DNA of 16,034 bases from Candidatus Yanofskybacteria bacterium RIFCSPHIGHO2_01_FULL_44_22 (GCA_001794205.1 MGJJ01000030.1:1-16034), one strand, 5' to 3'. Shown: positions 1 through 6,813, counted from the first letter of the stretch. Notes: generated by a model from the sequence alone, not told the origin. Numbers and translations: made by a program.

Positions 1-1
1 C

Positions 2-1519
2 GGAGAAAAAGGAGAACAAGTCGTCAAAGGTTCAATTCCGGCCGAACTGCTTGAACAGGCCAAGAAAGAGCGGGCAATTATGGTGGAAAAAATTGTTGAA
101 CATGATGATGAAGCGATGTCAGAATATCTGGACGGCAAAGAAATCGAAATTGGGAGATTGAGAAAAATTATCCGCAAGGCGACGATTAATAATGAAATAT
201 TTCCGGTTTTATGCGGTTCAGCCCTGAAAAACAAGGGTGTTCAATTAATGCTTGACGCAGTGGCTTATTATCTTCCGTCGCCGGTGGACATTCCTCCGAC
301 CAAAGCCACTCTGCCGAATACGGGAGCGGAAAAATTAATTTCTGCCAGCGAAGACCAGCCCTTCGCGGCTTTGGCTTTTAAAACAGCCACCGACCCGTTT
401 GTCGGTTCGCTTGTTTATTTTCGCGTTTATTCCGGAAAGCTTACCGCCGGTTCTTATGTTTTGAACACACGGAGCGGAAATCAGGAAAGAATCAGCCGCA
501 TCATTCGCATGCACGCCAACCAGAGAGAGGAGATAAAAGAAATTTTTACCGGAAACATAGCCGCGACCGTAGGTCTCAAAGATACAAAGACGGGCGATAC
601 TTTATGCGATTCGGACCATCCCGTCATTTTGGAAGGCATAGAAGTGCCGGAACCGGTGATTTCTCTGCGCATTGAGCCGAAAACAAAAGCCGACCAGGAA
701 AAAATGGGTATGGCTCTCAAAAAACTTTCCGACGAGGACCCGACATTCAGAATAAAGAGCGACGAGGAAACCGCCGAGATGATAATTTCCGGCATGGGCG
801 AACTGCACCTGGAGGTTTTAGTTGAAAGAATGAAGAGAGAATTCGGCGTTCAGGCCAATGTCGGCCGGCCGCAGGTTGCTTATAAGGAAACAATAAGCGG
901 AACCGCGGAAGCGGAAGGAAAGTATATCCGCCAGTCGGGAGGCCGGGGACAATACGGCCATGTTTGGCTGCGGGTGGAGCCGGCAGAACGCGGCGCCGGC
1001 TATGAATTTGTTGACGCCATCAAGGGCGGGACGATACCGGACGAATTTATTGCGCCGTCCGAAAAAGGAGTCAAGGAAGCGATGGACAAAGGCGTAGTTG
1101 CCGGCTTTCCCATGGTGGATATGAAAGTAACTTTGTACGACGGTTCTTACCACGACGTAGACTCTTCCGAAATTGCGTTTAAAATTGCCGCCTCGGCCGC
1201 TTTGCAGGAAGCATCCAAAAGAGCCAAGCCGATTCTCTTGGAACCGATAATGAAAATAGAAATTATAACCCCCGAAAGTTCTTTGGGAGAAACCACCGGC
1301 GACTTGGCTTCAAGGCGGGGACAAATTATGGGTATCAACGACCGAAGCCCGCTCAACCTTAAATTGATTGACGCCAGAGTGCCGTTGTCTGAAACTTTCG
1401 GCTATGCCACCGCTCTGCGGTCCTTGACCGAAGGGCGCGGTACATTTAATATGGAGTTTGACCACTATGAGCCGGTGCCGGCCAGTTTTGCAGAGCTAAT
1501 TAAGGAAGGAAAGAAGTAA
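2..1519 (+). CDS. fusA: Elongation factor G, 3' portion (5' end outside window)
   Basis: EF-G is the GTPase that translocates tRNA and mRNA after peptide bond formation and helps RRF recycle ribosomes. The reading frame is open from base 2, so the ATG at 80 is internal. 505 residues are visible, against about 700 in the family, so roughly 190-200 N-terminal residues (including G1-G4) are missing. Counting from base 2: the G5-like GSALKNKGV is at about 72-80, domain II at about 115-210, and domain III starts near EVPEPVISL (214) and contains GMGELHLEV (264). Domain IV begins near QSGGRGQYGHV (311) and domain V contains LLEPIMKIEI (412) and SLGETTGDLASRRG (427). All are standard EF-G sequences and I see no internal break. 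It is followed by an 83-nt gap and a small gene rather than directly by tuf. The identification is secure. Confidence 0.97.
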   Translation, partial: GEKGEQVVKGSIPAELLEQAKKERAIMVEKIVEHDDEAMSEYLDGKEIEIGRLRKIIRKATINNEIFPVLCGSALKNKGVQLMLDAVAYYLPSPVDIPPTKATLPNTGAEKLISASEDQPFAALAFKTATDPFVGSLVYFRVYSGKLTAGSYVLNTRSGNQERISRIIRMHANQREEIKEIFTGNIAATVGLKDTKTGDTLCDSDHPVILEGIEVPEPVISLRIEPKTKADQEKMGMALKKLSDEDPTFRIKSDEETAEMIISGMGELHLEVLVERMKREFGVQANVGRPQVAYKETISGTAEAEGKYIRQSGGRGQYGHVWLRVEPAERGAGYEFVDAIKGGTIPDEFIAPSEKGVKEAMDKGVVAGFPMVDMKVTLYDGSYHDVDSSEIAFKIAASAALQEASKRAKPILLEPIMKIEIITPESSLGETTGDLASRRGQIMGINDRSPLNLKLIDARVPLSETFGYATALRSLTEGRGTFNMEFDHYEPVPASFAELIKEGKK

Positions 1520-1602
1520 ACCACGAATTACTAATTTATTACGAAATATATTAATAGAAAACCGTATTCGTATATTTAGTATTGATTCGTAATTAGTAGC
1601 CA
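1520..1602 (+). repeat. AT-rich inverted-repeat gap of the ATTCGTAA word family
   Basis: The whole gap between fusA and the next gene is built from the words ACGAAT, TACTAAT, TACGAAA and ATTCGTAATTAG. It can fold on itself: CTAATT (1531-1536) pairs with AATTAG (1591-1596), and TACGAAATATA (1540-1550) pairs with TATATTTAGTA (1571-1581) with one mismatch. The same words recur before rplP, rpmC, rplX and secY. There is no T-run, so a classical terminator is unlikely. Confidence 0.6.
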
Positions 1603-1887
1603 ATGGATATCGATGAACTGAAAAAACTTTTGAAGAATTCCACCGCGGTTTTGGTTTTGGACAATGGAGAACCGTCCTATGTGATACTGGACTACAATTC
1701 TTATAAAGCCCTGATTTTAAAAGAAAAAGAGGTTAAAATAAATAATATTGAAAAGCCTGCGAGCGGAAACGGCAAGGAGCGGGGAGAAGAAAGGGAAATT
1801 CTGGAAAGGATAAACAAAGACATTCTGGCCATAAAAAACGAGATTGAAAACGAGGAAAAAGCAATAGGAGCGAATACGGAGAATTAG
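1603..1887 (+). CDS. Small Phd/YefM-like N-terminal domain protein with predicted C-terminal coiled coil
   Basis: I do not recognise a named gene. The 94-residue product has two parts. Residues about 12-38 (STAVLVLDNGEPSYVILDYN then SYKAL) resemble the N-terminal half of Phd/YefM antitoxins, where a short strand, an N/D-G-x-P turn, a strand and a helix form the dimer core. Residues about 60-88 are charged and heptad-like (REILERINKDILAIKNEIE), which suggests a coiled coil. The linker (45-60) is polar. No toxin gene lies beside it: the neighbours are fusA and tuf, so a conventional toxin-antitoxin pair is not supported. The start ATG has no Shine-Dalgarno and directly follows an inverted repeat. 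The tuf promoter begins 7 nt after the stop codon, so this gene probably belongs to the fusA transcript. Function is unknown. A DNA-binding or translation-linked accessory role is only a guess. Confidence 0.75.
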   Translation: MDIDELKKLLKNSTAVLVLDNGEPSYVILDYNSYKALILKEKEVKINNIEKPASGNGKERGEEREILERINKDILAIKNEIENEEKAIGANTEN

Positions 1888-1893
1888 GCGGGG

Positions 1894-1922
1894 TTGACTA
1901 ATTTAAGCTGCTGGAGTAAAAT
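1894..1922 (+). promoter_or_regulatory. Sigma70-type promoter for tuf
   Basis: TTGACT (1894-1899) and TAAAAT (1917-1922) are separated by exactly 17 nt. They differ from the consensus hexamers by one base each. Transcription would start near 1929-1931, giving a leader of about 105 nt before tuf. This is the best promoter match in the window. It would let tuf be transcribed independently of fusA. Confidence 0.72.
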
Positions 1923-1928
1923 ACGAAC

Positions 1929-2035
1929 AATTGTCAATATTTAATTGAAATTTTAATGCTGTCGTCTAACGCGGAATAGCCAGCACGGACAAGCCGATAC
2001 TGGTCATTAAGCCGTTAGCCGAAGAAAACAGGTAA
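1929..2035 (+). promoter_or_regulatory. Folded 5' leader of tuf
   Basis: The presumed leader contains a TCAAT/ATTGA hairpin (1934-1938 with 1944-1948, loop ATTTA). It also has a larger nested structure: CTAACG (1966-1971) pairs with CGTTAG (2013-2018), enclosing GCCAG (1979-1983) paired with CTGGT (2000-2004, one G-U). The closing stem ends 17 nt before the tuf ATG. This could modulate tuf translation or stability. I recognise no named riboswitch in it. Confidence 0.45.
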
Positions 2036-3238
2036 ATGGCAGGAAAATTTGAGAGAACAAAGCCGCACTTGAATGTCGGCACAATCGGTCATGTTGACCA
2101 TGGAAAAACCACCTTAACGGCGGCTATTCTGCATGTTTTGGATATGTATAAAGATGAGGGTTATGGCGCAAGAGTTGAAGATATAAACCAGATTGACAGC
2201 GCTCCCGAAGAACGGCAAAGAGGTATTACCATCGCTTTACATCATTCAGAATACGAAACTCCGAAGAGGCACTATGCTCACGTTGATGCTCCGGGACACC
2301 AAGACTATATCAAGAACATGATTACGGGCGCGGCTCAAATGGACGCGGCTGTTTTGGTTGTGGCGGCTTCGGACGGTCCGATGCCTCAGACCAGAGAGCA
2401 CATTCTTCTTGCCAGACAGGTGGGTGTTCCTTCCATGCTTGTGTTTTTGAACAAGGTTGACCAAGTGGACGACCCCGAAATGATTGACCTGGTTGAAACC
2501 GAAATTCGGGAACTTTTGAATAAATATCAATTTCCCGGCGACAAAACCCCGATTATCCGAGGCTCCGGATTAAAAGCGCTTGAGGCGAAGAGCAAGGACG
2601 ACCCGGCGGTGAAGCCGATTCTGGAATTAATCAAACAGCTGGACGAGTATGTTCCCGACCCTGTCCGAGACACCGATAAACCATTCCTGATGCCGATTGA
2701 AGACATTTTCTCGATTGAAGGCCGCGGCACTGTCGTTACCGGAAGAATAGAGAGAGGTAAACTGAAACTTAACGACGAAGTGGAAATCGTCGGCATTAAA
2801 CCGACTGCCAAGACGATTATTACCGGCATCGAAATGTTCAACAAACAGCTTGATGAGGGTATGGCCGGAGACAATGCCGGAGTGCTCTTGAGGGGAACTA
2901 AAAAGGAAGACGTCGAGCGGGGCCAGGTTTTGGCCAAGCCCGGCACTATCACTCCCCACACCGAGTTTGAAACCGAAATTTACGTTTTGACCAAAGAAGA
3001 AGGCGGACGCCACACTCCGTTCTTCAAAGGATACAAGCCGCAATTTTATTTCAGAACGACAGATGTAACCGGCGAGGTAATGCTTCCGGAAGGAGCGGAA
3101 ATGGTTATGCCCGGCGACACCGTAAATTTGAAAGTTAAATTGATAGCTCCGATTGCCATGGAGGAAAAACAAAGATTTGCCATTCGCGAGGGCGGTAAAA
3201 CCGTCGGCGCCGGAGTGGTAACGAAAATCAACGTATAA
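2036..3238 (+). CDS. tuf: Elongation factor Tu
   Basis: EF-Tu is the GTPase that delivers aminoacyl-tRNA to the ribosomal A site. The 400-residue length is normal. GTPase motifs: G1 GHVDHGKT (18-25), G2 RGITI (62-66), G3 DAPGH (84-88, with catalytic His88), G4 NKVD (139-142) and G5 GSGLKAL (176-182). Domains II and III follow from about 215 to the end, closing with EGGKTVGAGVVTKI. Departures from the usual bacterial sequence are DAPGHQDY instead of DCPGHADY, GITIALHHSEY after the G2 threonine instead of GITINTSHVEY, and GSG in place of GSA at G5. The start at 2036 matches the family N-terminus (KPHLNVGTIGH). The only ribosome-binding sequence is a weak AGGT 3-5 nt upstream. It has its own predicted promoter and is followed by a perfect palindrome, so it may be expressed as a separate high-level transcript. 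Confidence 0.98.
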   Translation: MAGKFERTKPHLNVGTIGHVDHGKTTLTAAILHVLDMYKDEGYGARVEDINQIDSAPEERQRGITIALHHSEYETPKRHYAHVDAPGHQDYIKNMITGAAQMDAAVLVVAASDGPMPQTREHILLARQVGVPSMLVFLNKVDQVDDPEMIDLVETEIRELLNKYQFPGDKTPIIRGSGLKALEAKSKDDPAVKPILELIKQLDEYVPDPVRDTDKPFLMPIEDIFSIEGRGTVVTGRIERGKLKLNDEVEIVGIKPTAKTIITGIEMFNKQLDEGMAGDNAGVLLRGTKKEDVERGQVLAKPGTITPHTEFETEIYVLTKEEGGRHTPFFKGYKPQFYFRTTDVTGEVMLPEGAEMVMPGDTVNLKVKLIAPIAMEEKQRFAIREGGKTVGAGVVTKINV

Positions 3239-3242
3239 AATC

Positions 3243-3278
3243 TTAACGCCCGGCCCCTTGCAAGGGGCCGGGCGTTAA
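3243..3278 (+). terminator. Perfect 36-nt palindrome between tuf and rpsJ
   Basis: Bases 3243-3260 are the exact reverse complement of 3261-3278 (18+18 nt, no mismatch). The arms are GC-rich (CGCCCGGCCCC / GGGGCCGGGCG). As RNA this is a very stable hairpin with a TTGCAA tip. No T-run follows (the next bases are CAGTTCC), so it is not a textbook intrinsic terminator. It may be an RNase processing site, a stabiliser of the tuf 3' end, or a partial terminator before the ribosomal protein genes. Confidence 0.55.
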
Positions 3279-3294
3279 CAGTTCCTTAAAGTTT

Positions 3295-3624
3295 ATGGCC
3301 AGCAAAAAGACCCCGGAAACAAGCCAAAAAATAAGGATAAAGCTTAGGGCTTACGATAATAAGATTATTGACAAATCTGCCCAGCAGATTGTTGAAACCA
3401 TTGAACGATATGGCGGTAAACCCATAGGCCCCGTGCCTCTTCCGACGGAGACCCGCAAATATACCGTAAACCGTTCGTCTTTTATTGATAAAAATTCCCG
3501 CGAGCAGTTTGAAATGCGCACGCACAAAAGAATTATCGACATTACGGTTTCAACGCCCAAAATTATCGATGCCCTGATGAATCTTAATTTGCCGGCCGGA
3601 GTAGATATTGAAATAAAGATGTAG
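3295..3624 (+). CDS. rpsJ: 30S ribosomal protein S10
   Basis: S10 (NusE) is a small-subunit head protein and also a partner of NusB in antitermination. The product has 109 residues, slightly longer than the usual 102-105 because of a short polar N-terminus (MASKKTPETSQ). Family sequences are KIRIKLRAYDNKIID (12-26), the GPVPLPTETRKYTV stretch with the extended-loop residues, and the signature REQFEMRTHKRIIDI. The ATG at 3295 sits 16 nt after the palindrome that follows tuf and has no Shine-Dalgarno. A 243-nt non-coding gap follows, so unusually S10 is separated from rplC by a large structured region. Confidence 0.97.
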   Translation: MASKKTPETSQKIRIKLRAYDNKIIDKSAQQIVETIERYGGKPIGPVPLPTETRKYTVNRSSFIDKNSREQFEMRTHKRIIDITVSTPKIIDALMNLNLPAGVDIEIKM

Positions 3625-3867
3625 GGTATTTAGAAATAAATTATTGTTTTCCCCTTGCCATTTAGGTGGCAAGAGATAAGGCAGTAATCGACGGTGGAAT
3701 TCATCCCAACGGTAATTTGCAAGAATGGGTTTTTAAAAATTCACCGCCGCATCGCTCGCCTTAACGAAAAAAGGTGGTTTTAATTCCGAACAAAACCGCA
3801 ACAACATAAAAATGCACCAAGGATTTAGCTTTGTGTAAAACCGGCTAAGTCCGGTCTTTTTGTTAAA
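3625..3867 (+). promoter_or_regulatory. Structured non-coding leader upstream of rplC
   Basis: This 243-nt gap has no plausible gene but several nested or successive hairpins. (1) CTTGCCA/TGGCAAG at 3654-3673. (2) A long element with outer stem TAAGGC (3677-3682) / GCCTTA (3758-3763) and inner stem 3689-3701 / 3738-3749; the inner stem pairs CG-CGGTG with CACCG-CG and AATT with AATT, around one A/C mismatch and one bulged G. (3) GTGGTTTT/AAAACCGC at 3774-3799 with one G-U. (4) ACCGG/CCGGT at 3840-3855, followed by CTTTTTG just before the rplC ATG. The last resembles a short terminator. It could be an autoregulatory leader for L3/L4 or an attenuator. I match it to no named RNA family. Confidence 0.5.
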
Positions 3868-4494
3868 ATGTTCAAGTTTATATTGGGAAGAAAAATTGGG
3901 ATGTCGCAGATATTTCAGAAAGACGGAATAGTGGTTCCGATTACGCTTATTGAAGCGGAACCGAATGTCGTGCTTGGAATTAAAACCAAAGAAAAGGACG
4001 GTTATGACGCCGTTCAGGTCGGTTTTGAAACGGTAAGCGCGAAAAAAATAAAAAAACCGCAAAAGGGCCAGTTTAAGGAATCGGGAAATTTTAAAACGGT
4101 TAAAGAATTTCGGGTGAAACAAGAAGAAGCCGGGGAGAACGCCTTTAAAATAGGAGATAAGTTGGACGTTTCCGTTTTTTCCGAAGGGGATGTCATCAAA
4201 GTATCCGGCCTTTCAAAAGGAAAAGGTTTTTCCGGCGCGGTTAAAAGGCATGGTTTTCACGGGATGCCGGCCAGCCATGGCCATCATTCAGTACAGCGCC
4301 ACGTCGGTTCAATCGGCCAAAGATTTCCCCAGCATACTTTGAAGGGCATGAGAATGGCCGGAAGGATGGGCGGTCAGACAACGACTGTCAGGGGCTTAAA
4401 AGTGGCGGTTGTCGATAAAGACAATTCCTTTTTAGCCGTAAAGGGCGCGGTGCCGGGCAACAAAGGTGGGCTGGTGATGATACAATCACAATAA
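3868..4494 (+). CDS. rplC: 50S ribosomal protein L3
   Basis: L3 binds 23S rRNA early in assembly and reaches toward the peptidyl transferase centre. The product has 208 residues, which is normal. It starts with the family N-terminus (ILGRKIGMSQIF, residues 5-16). The internal loop near the PTC is at about 130-175 (KRHGFHGMPASHGHHS, GSIGQRF, KGMRMAGRMG), and VKGAVPGNKGG lies near the C-terminus. The ATG at 3868 fits the family start and follows a short hairpin plus T-run with no Shine-Dalgarno. The stop is separated from the rplD start by one base (TAATATG), suggesting coupled translation. Confidence 0.98.
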   Translation: MFKFILGRKIGMSQIFQKDGIVVPITLIEAEPNVVLGIKTKEKDGYDAVQVGFETVSAKKIKKPQKGQFKESGNFKTVKEFRVKQEEAGENAFKIGDKLDVSVFSEGDVIKVSGLSKGKGFSGAVKRHGFHGMPASHGHHSVQRHVGSIGQRFPQHTLKGMRMAGRMGGQTTTVRGLKVAVVDKDNSFLAVKGAVPGNKGGLVMIQSQ

Positions 4495-4495
4495 T

Positions 4496-5146
4496 ATGGA
4501 ATATCCATTATACAACCAGAATGCCGAAGAAACGGGGAAAATTGATTTGCCAGATTTGATATTCAATTCAAAAATGAACAGCGACCTTTTACACCAGGTA
4601 GTTTCTTCTCTAATTGCCAATCAAAGACAGACTTTGGCTCACACCAAATCAAGAGGAGAGGTAAGAGGAGGAGGAAGGAAGCCTTGGCGGCAGAAGGGCA
4701 CCGGCCGGGCCAGACACGGTTCAATCCGTTCACCTCTTTGGAAGGGCGGCGGCGTTACATTCGGACCAACCAAAGAAAAGAATTTTAAAAAGAAAATAAA
4801 CAAAAAGATGGCGCGCAGAGCATTGGCTATCGCCTTGGCTTCAAAAACCAAAGACGGCCAGTTGCTTGTTTTGGATGACATAAAATTAATTCAGCCCAAA
4901 ACCAAAGAAATGGCCGCGGTTTTAAAAAGCTTCCGGAAAATAACGGGCGGCGCCGGAACAACGCCGAGCATTTTATTGATAACTCCGTCGTTGCGCGTCG
5001 ATATCAAAAGAGCGGCCCAAAATTTACCGGCCTTGAATGTAATCGAGGCTCGGAATTTAAATTCGCTTTCAGTGTTATCTTCAAAATATGCCATGTTGTT
5101 AAAGGATTCCATAGACATTTTCCAAAAATTATTCGATAAAAGTTAG
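4496..5146 (+). CDS. rplD: 50S ribosomal protein L4
   Basis: L4 lines the constriction of the peptide exit tunnel. In some bacteria it also represses its own operon. The product has 216 residues, a usual length. The long tunnel loop is clear at about residues 46-86 (TLAHTKSRGEVRGGGRKPWR, KGTGRARHGSIRSP, WKGGGVTFGP). It is followed by RRALAIALASK and the Rossmann-like C-terminal half with LVLDDI and NVIEARNLNSLSV. It begins one base after the rplC stop with no Shine-Dalgarno, so ribosomes finishing L3 may reinitiate here. If L4 autoregulation exists in this organism, the leader before rplC is the natural target, but that is inference. Confidence 0.97.
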   Translation: MEYPLYNQNAEETGKIDLPDLIFNSKMNSDLLHQVVSSLIANQRQTLAHTKSRGEVRGGGRKPWRQKGTGRARHGSIRSPLWKGGGVTFGPTKEKNFKKKINKKMARRALAIALASKTKDGQLLVLDDIKLIQPKTKEMAAVLKSFRKITGGAGTTPSILLITPSLRVDIKRAAQNLPALNVIEARNLNSLSVLSSKYAMLLKDSIDIFQKLFDKS

Positions 5147-5164
5147 GCGGGATTTCAAGGAAAC

Positions 5165-5560
5165 ATGAGATTTAAACTTTTTAACAAACAAACGGCCGCT
5201 ACGGCAGATGAGCAAAAAGAAGCAACGGCGCAAAAAGAAACGACAACGGCTAAAACCGAGAGAGTTTTTAACATAACATCGGCGGGACGGCCTGTTTTGA
5301 AAGGTTTCTATGTCAGCGAAAAGGCCTCTCTTTTATCGGAATTCAACCAGTATGTTTTTAAAGTTTTTGATTGGGCGACGAAAAATGAAATCAAGAAGCA
5401 GGTGGAGAAAATGTTTAATGTTAAAGTTGATTGCGTTAAAATAATCAATTTACCGGGAAAAAGAAGAGATACCGGAAAACATCCGGGATTCAAATCCGGA
5501 TTTAAAAAAGCCGTCGTGGTTTTAGAGGGAGGGTATGCAATAGAACAGGCGAAAGCGTAA
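5165..5560 (+). CDS. rplW: 50S ribosomal protein L23 with N-terminal extension
   Basis: L23 sits at the tunnel exit and docks trigger factor and SRP. The product has 131 residues, against about 95-100 in typical bacteria. The extra length is an N-terminal tail of about 38 residues, rich in Thr, Ala, Lys and Glu (MRFKLFNKQTAATADEQKEA and on). The L23 fold starts at about 40 (GRPVLKGFYVSEKAS), with YVFKVFDWATKNEIKKQVEK at 63-82 and the loop around PGKRRDTGKHPGFKSGFKKA. AAGGA (5157-5161) lies 3 nt before the ATG, the most Shine-Dalgarno-like site in the window, and it supports the upstream start and hence the tail. The gap to rplD is 18 nt and to rplB 4 nt. Confidence 0.95.
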   Translation: MRFKLFNKQTAATADEQKEATAQKETTTAKTERVFNITSAGRPVLKGFYVSEKASLLSEFNQYVFKVFDWATKNEIKKQVEKMFNVKVDCVKIINLPGKRRDTGKHPGFKSGFKKAVVVLEGGYAIEQAKA

Positions 5561-5564
5561 AAAT

Positions 5565-6389
5565 ATGAAACAATACAATCCGACAACGCCATCGCGAAGG
5601 CACATGCAAGGTTATGATTTTTCCCGATTAACCAAAATCGGAGCTTTAAAATCTTTAAAAAGTTCATTTCACCGAGCGGTCGGAAGGAATAATCAAGGAC
5701 GGGTCACCTCTTTGCGGAGAGGCGGCGGCGTTAAGAGATTGTATCGCGAAATAGATTTCAAGCAGAATAAAATAAACGTTCCCGGAAAAGTTTTTTCAAT
5801 AGAATATGACCCGAACAGAACGGCAAGAATCGCCAGAGTTCATTTTGCAGACGGGGAAAAAAGATATATCCTCGCTCCTCAAGAACTGAAAGCCGGTGAT
5901 ACGATTATAACTGCCGAAAAAGCGCCTTTGAAGCCGGGCAATCGAATGAAACTGAAAAATATACCTCAAGGTTCGATGGTTCACAATATTGAATTATTTC
6001 CGGAACAGGGCGGGAAAATAGTAAGAACGGCCGGCAACGGGGCAATGGTTTTGGCTAACGAAGGCGGCTTTGTCCAATTAGTAATGCCGTCCTCGGAAGT
6101 GAGAATGATTTCAGGCGAATCCTACGCTTCTTTGGGTCAGCTTTCCAACGCCGAACACAGTTCGATTAATTTGGGAAAGGCCGGCCGCTCAAGATGGCTT
6201 GGCAAAAGACCGAAAGTCAGGGGAACCGTTATGAATCCGGTTGACCATCCTTACGGCGGAGGCGAGGGCAAACAAGGACGAGGAACTCGAAGGCCGAAAA
6301 CCGCCCAGGGCAAGATTACCGGTGGCAGAAAAACCAGAAACAAGAAAAAGAAATCGGGAAAGTTCATTGTAAGGAGAAGAAATAAGTAA
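5565..6389 (+). CDS. rplB: 50S ribosomal protein L2
   Basis: L2 is a core 23S rRNA-binding protein needed for subunit joining and peptidyl transferase activity. The product has 274 residues, the normal length. N-terminal OB region: RGGGVKRLYREIDF and EYDPNRTARIARVHFADGEK. SH3-like region: KPGNRMKLKNIPQGSMVHNI and NAEHSSINLGKAGRSRWLG. C-terminal tail: MNPVDHPYGGGEGK, then a very basic end (GGRKTRNKKKKSGKFIVRR). Asp227-His228 correspond to the essential D228-H229 pair of E. coli. The next conserved His (E. coli 231) is Tyr230 here. The start lies 4 nt after rplW with no Shine-Dalgarno. Confidence 0.98.
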   Translation: MKQYNPTTPSRRHMQGYDFSRLTKIGALKSLKSSFHRAVGRNNQGRVTSLRRGGGVKRLYREIDFKQNKINVPGKVFSIEYDPNRTARIARVHFADGEKRYILAPQELKAGDTIITAEKAPLKPGNRMKLKNIPQGSMVHNIELFPEQGGKIVRTAGNGAMVLANEGGFVQLVMPSSEVRMISGESYASLGQLSNAEHSSINLGKAGRSRWLGKRPKVRGTVMNPVDHPYGGGEGKQGRGTRRPKTAQGKITGGRKTRNKKKKSGKFIVRRRNK

Positions 6390-6421
6390 GAGTTAAAAGT
6401 TCATAATAATTAAGATAAGAC
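6390..6421 (+). repeat. Short heptamer-like gap between rplB and rpsS
   Basis: The gap begins with GTTAAAA (6392-6398) and GTTCATA (6399-6405), 7-nt units resembling the GTCAAAA heptamers found before rpsE. It is short and AT-rich, so chance similarity is possible. Confidence 0.3.
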
Positions 6422-6778
6422 ATGTCACGATCAATAAAAAAAGGCCCGTATGTTGACCAAAAGCTATTGAAAAAAATAGCCAGAGTTAGGGCTGGAGATA
6501 AAACCATAATCAAAACTTGGGCGAGGGACAGTACGATTATACCCGAGATGATAGGTTTTACGTTTGGCGTCCACAACGGCCGGACGCACATTCCGGTTTT
6601 TATTATGGAAGATATGATTGGCCATAAGTTGGGCGAGTTTTCGCCGACAAGAAAGTTTACCAGACACGGCGGCCGAATGCAGAGAGAACTTGAAGCGGCG
6701 CAGAAACAGAAGGAAATCGAAGTGGCACAAGCCGCGAAAGCGGCAGCCACTGTCGCCGAAGATAAAAAACCGGCGTAA
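6422..6778 (+). CDS. rpsS: 30S ribosomal protein S19 with C-terminal extension
   Basis: S19 lies in the small-subunit head near the A-site finger and pairs with S13. The product has 118 residues, against about 92 typical. The S19 domain (1-90) carries MSRSIKKGPYVDQKLLKKI, KTWARDSTIIPEMIG, FGVHNGRTHIPV and HKLGEFSPTRKFTRHGG. The additional 27 or so residues form an Ala/Lys/Glu-rich, probably helical or disordered tail (EAAQKQKEIEVAQAAKAAAT). The ATG at 6422 gives the family N-terminus exactly. It is followed by the first copy of the 32-nt direct repeat that leads into rplV. Confidence 0.97.
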   Translation: MSRSIKKGPYVDQKLLKKIARVRAGDKTIIKTWARDSTIIPEMIGFTFGVHNGRTHIPVFIMEDMIGHKLGEFSPTRKFTRHGGRMQRELEAAQKQKEIEVAQAAKAAATVAEDKKPA

Positions 6779-6781
6779 AGC

Positions 6782-6813
6782 AAAGGCTAATGGTCAATAA
6801 GCAGTTTTTATGG
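6782..6813 (+). repeat. Direct repeat copy 1 (rplV translation start)
   Basis: These 32 bases are identical to 7332-7363. Extending 4 nt upstream gives 35 of 36 matches (6778-6813 versus 7328-7363). The repeat contains GGCTAATGGTCAATA and ends with TTTTTATGG, so it includes the start codon of rplV (ATG 6810) and the first base of codon 2. It contains no Shine-Dalgarno. Confidence 0.95.

Noticed and set aside
2527..3172. Long minus-strand open frames opposite tuf (up to 181 codons)
   Set aside because: They lie wholly opposite a strongly conserved gene, have no recognisable domain, and mirror its codon pattern. The same applies to minus-strand frames opposite rplE (9739-10236) and the adk-like gene (14484-15029).
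3660..3700. T-box-like GGTGG strings in the rplC leader
   Set aside because: The conserved T-box antiterminator sequence is not present, the downstream gene is not an amino-acid-related target, and no specifier stem was seen.
6618..6800. 60-codon plus-strand frame overlapping the rpsS end
   Set aside because: It is an out-of-frame reading of the S19 C-terminal region with no family match. rpsS in the canonical frame explains the sequence.
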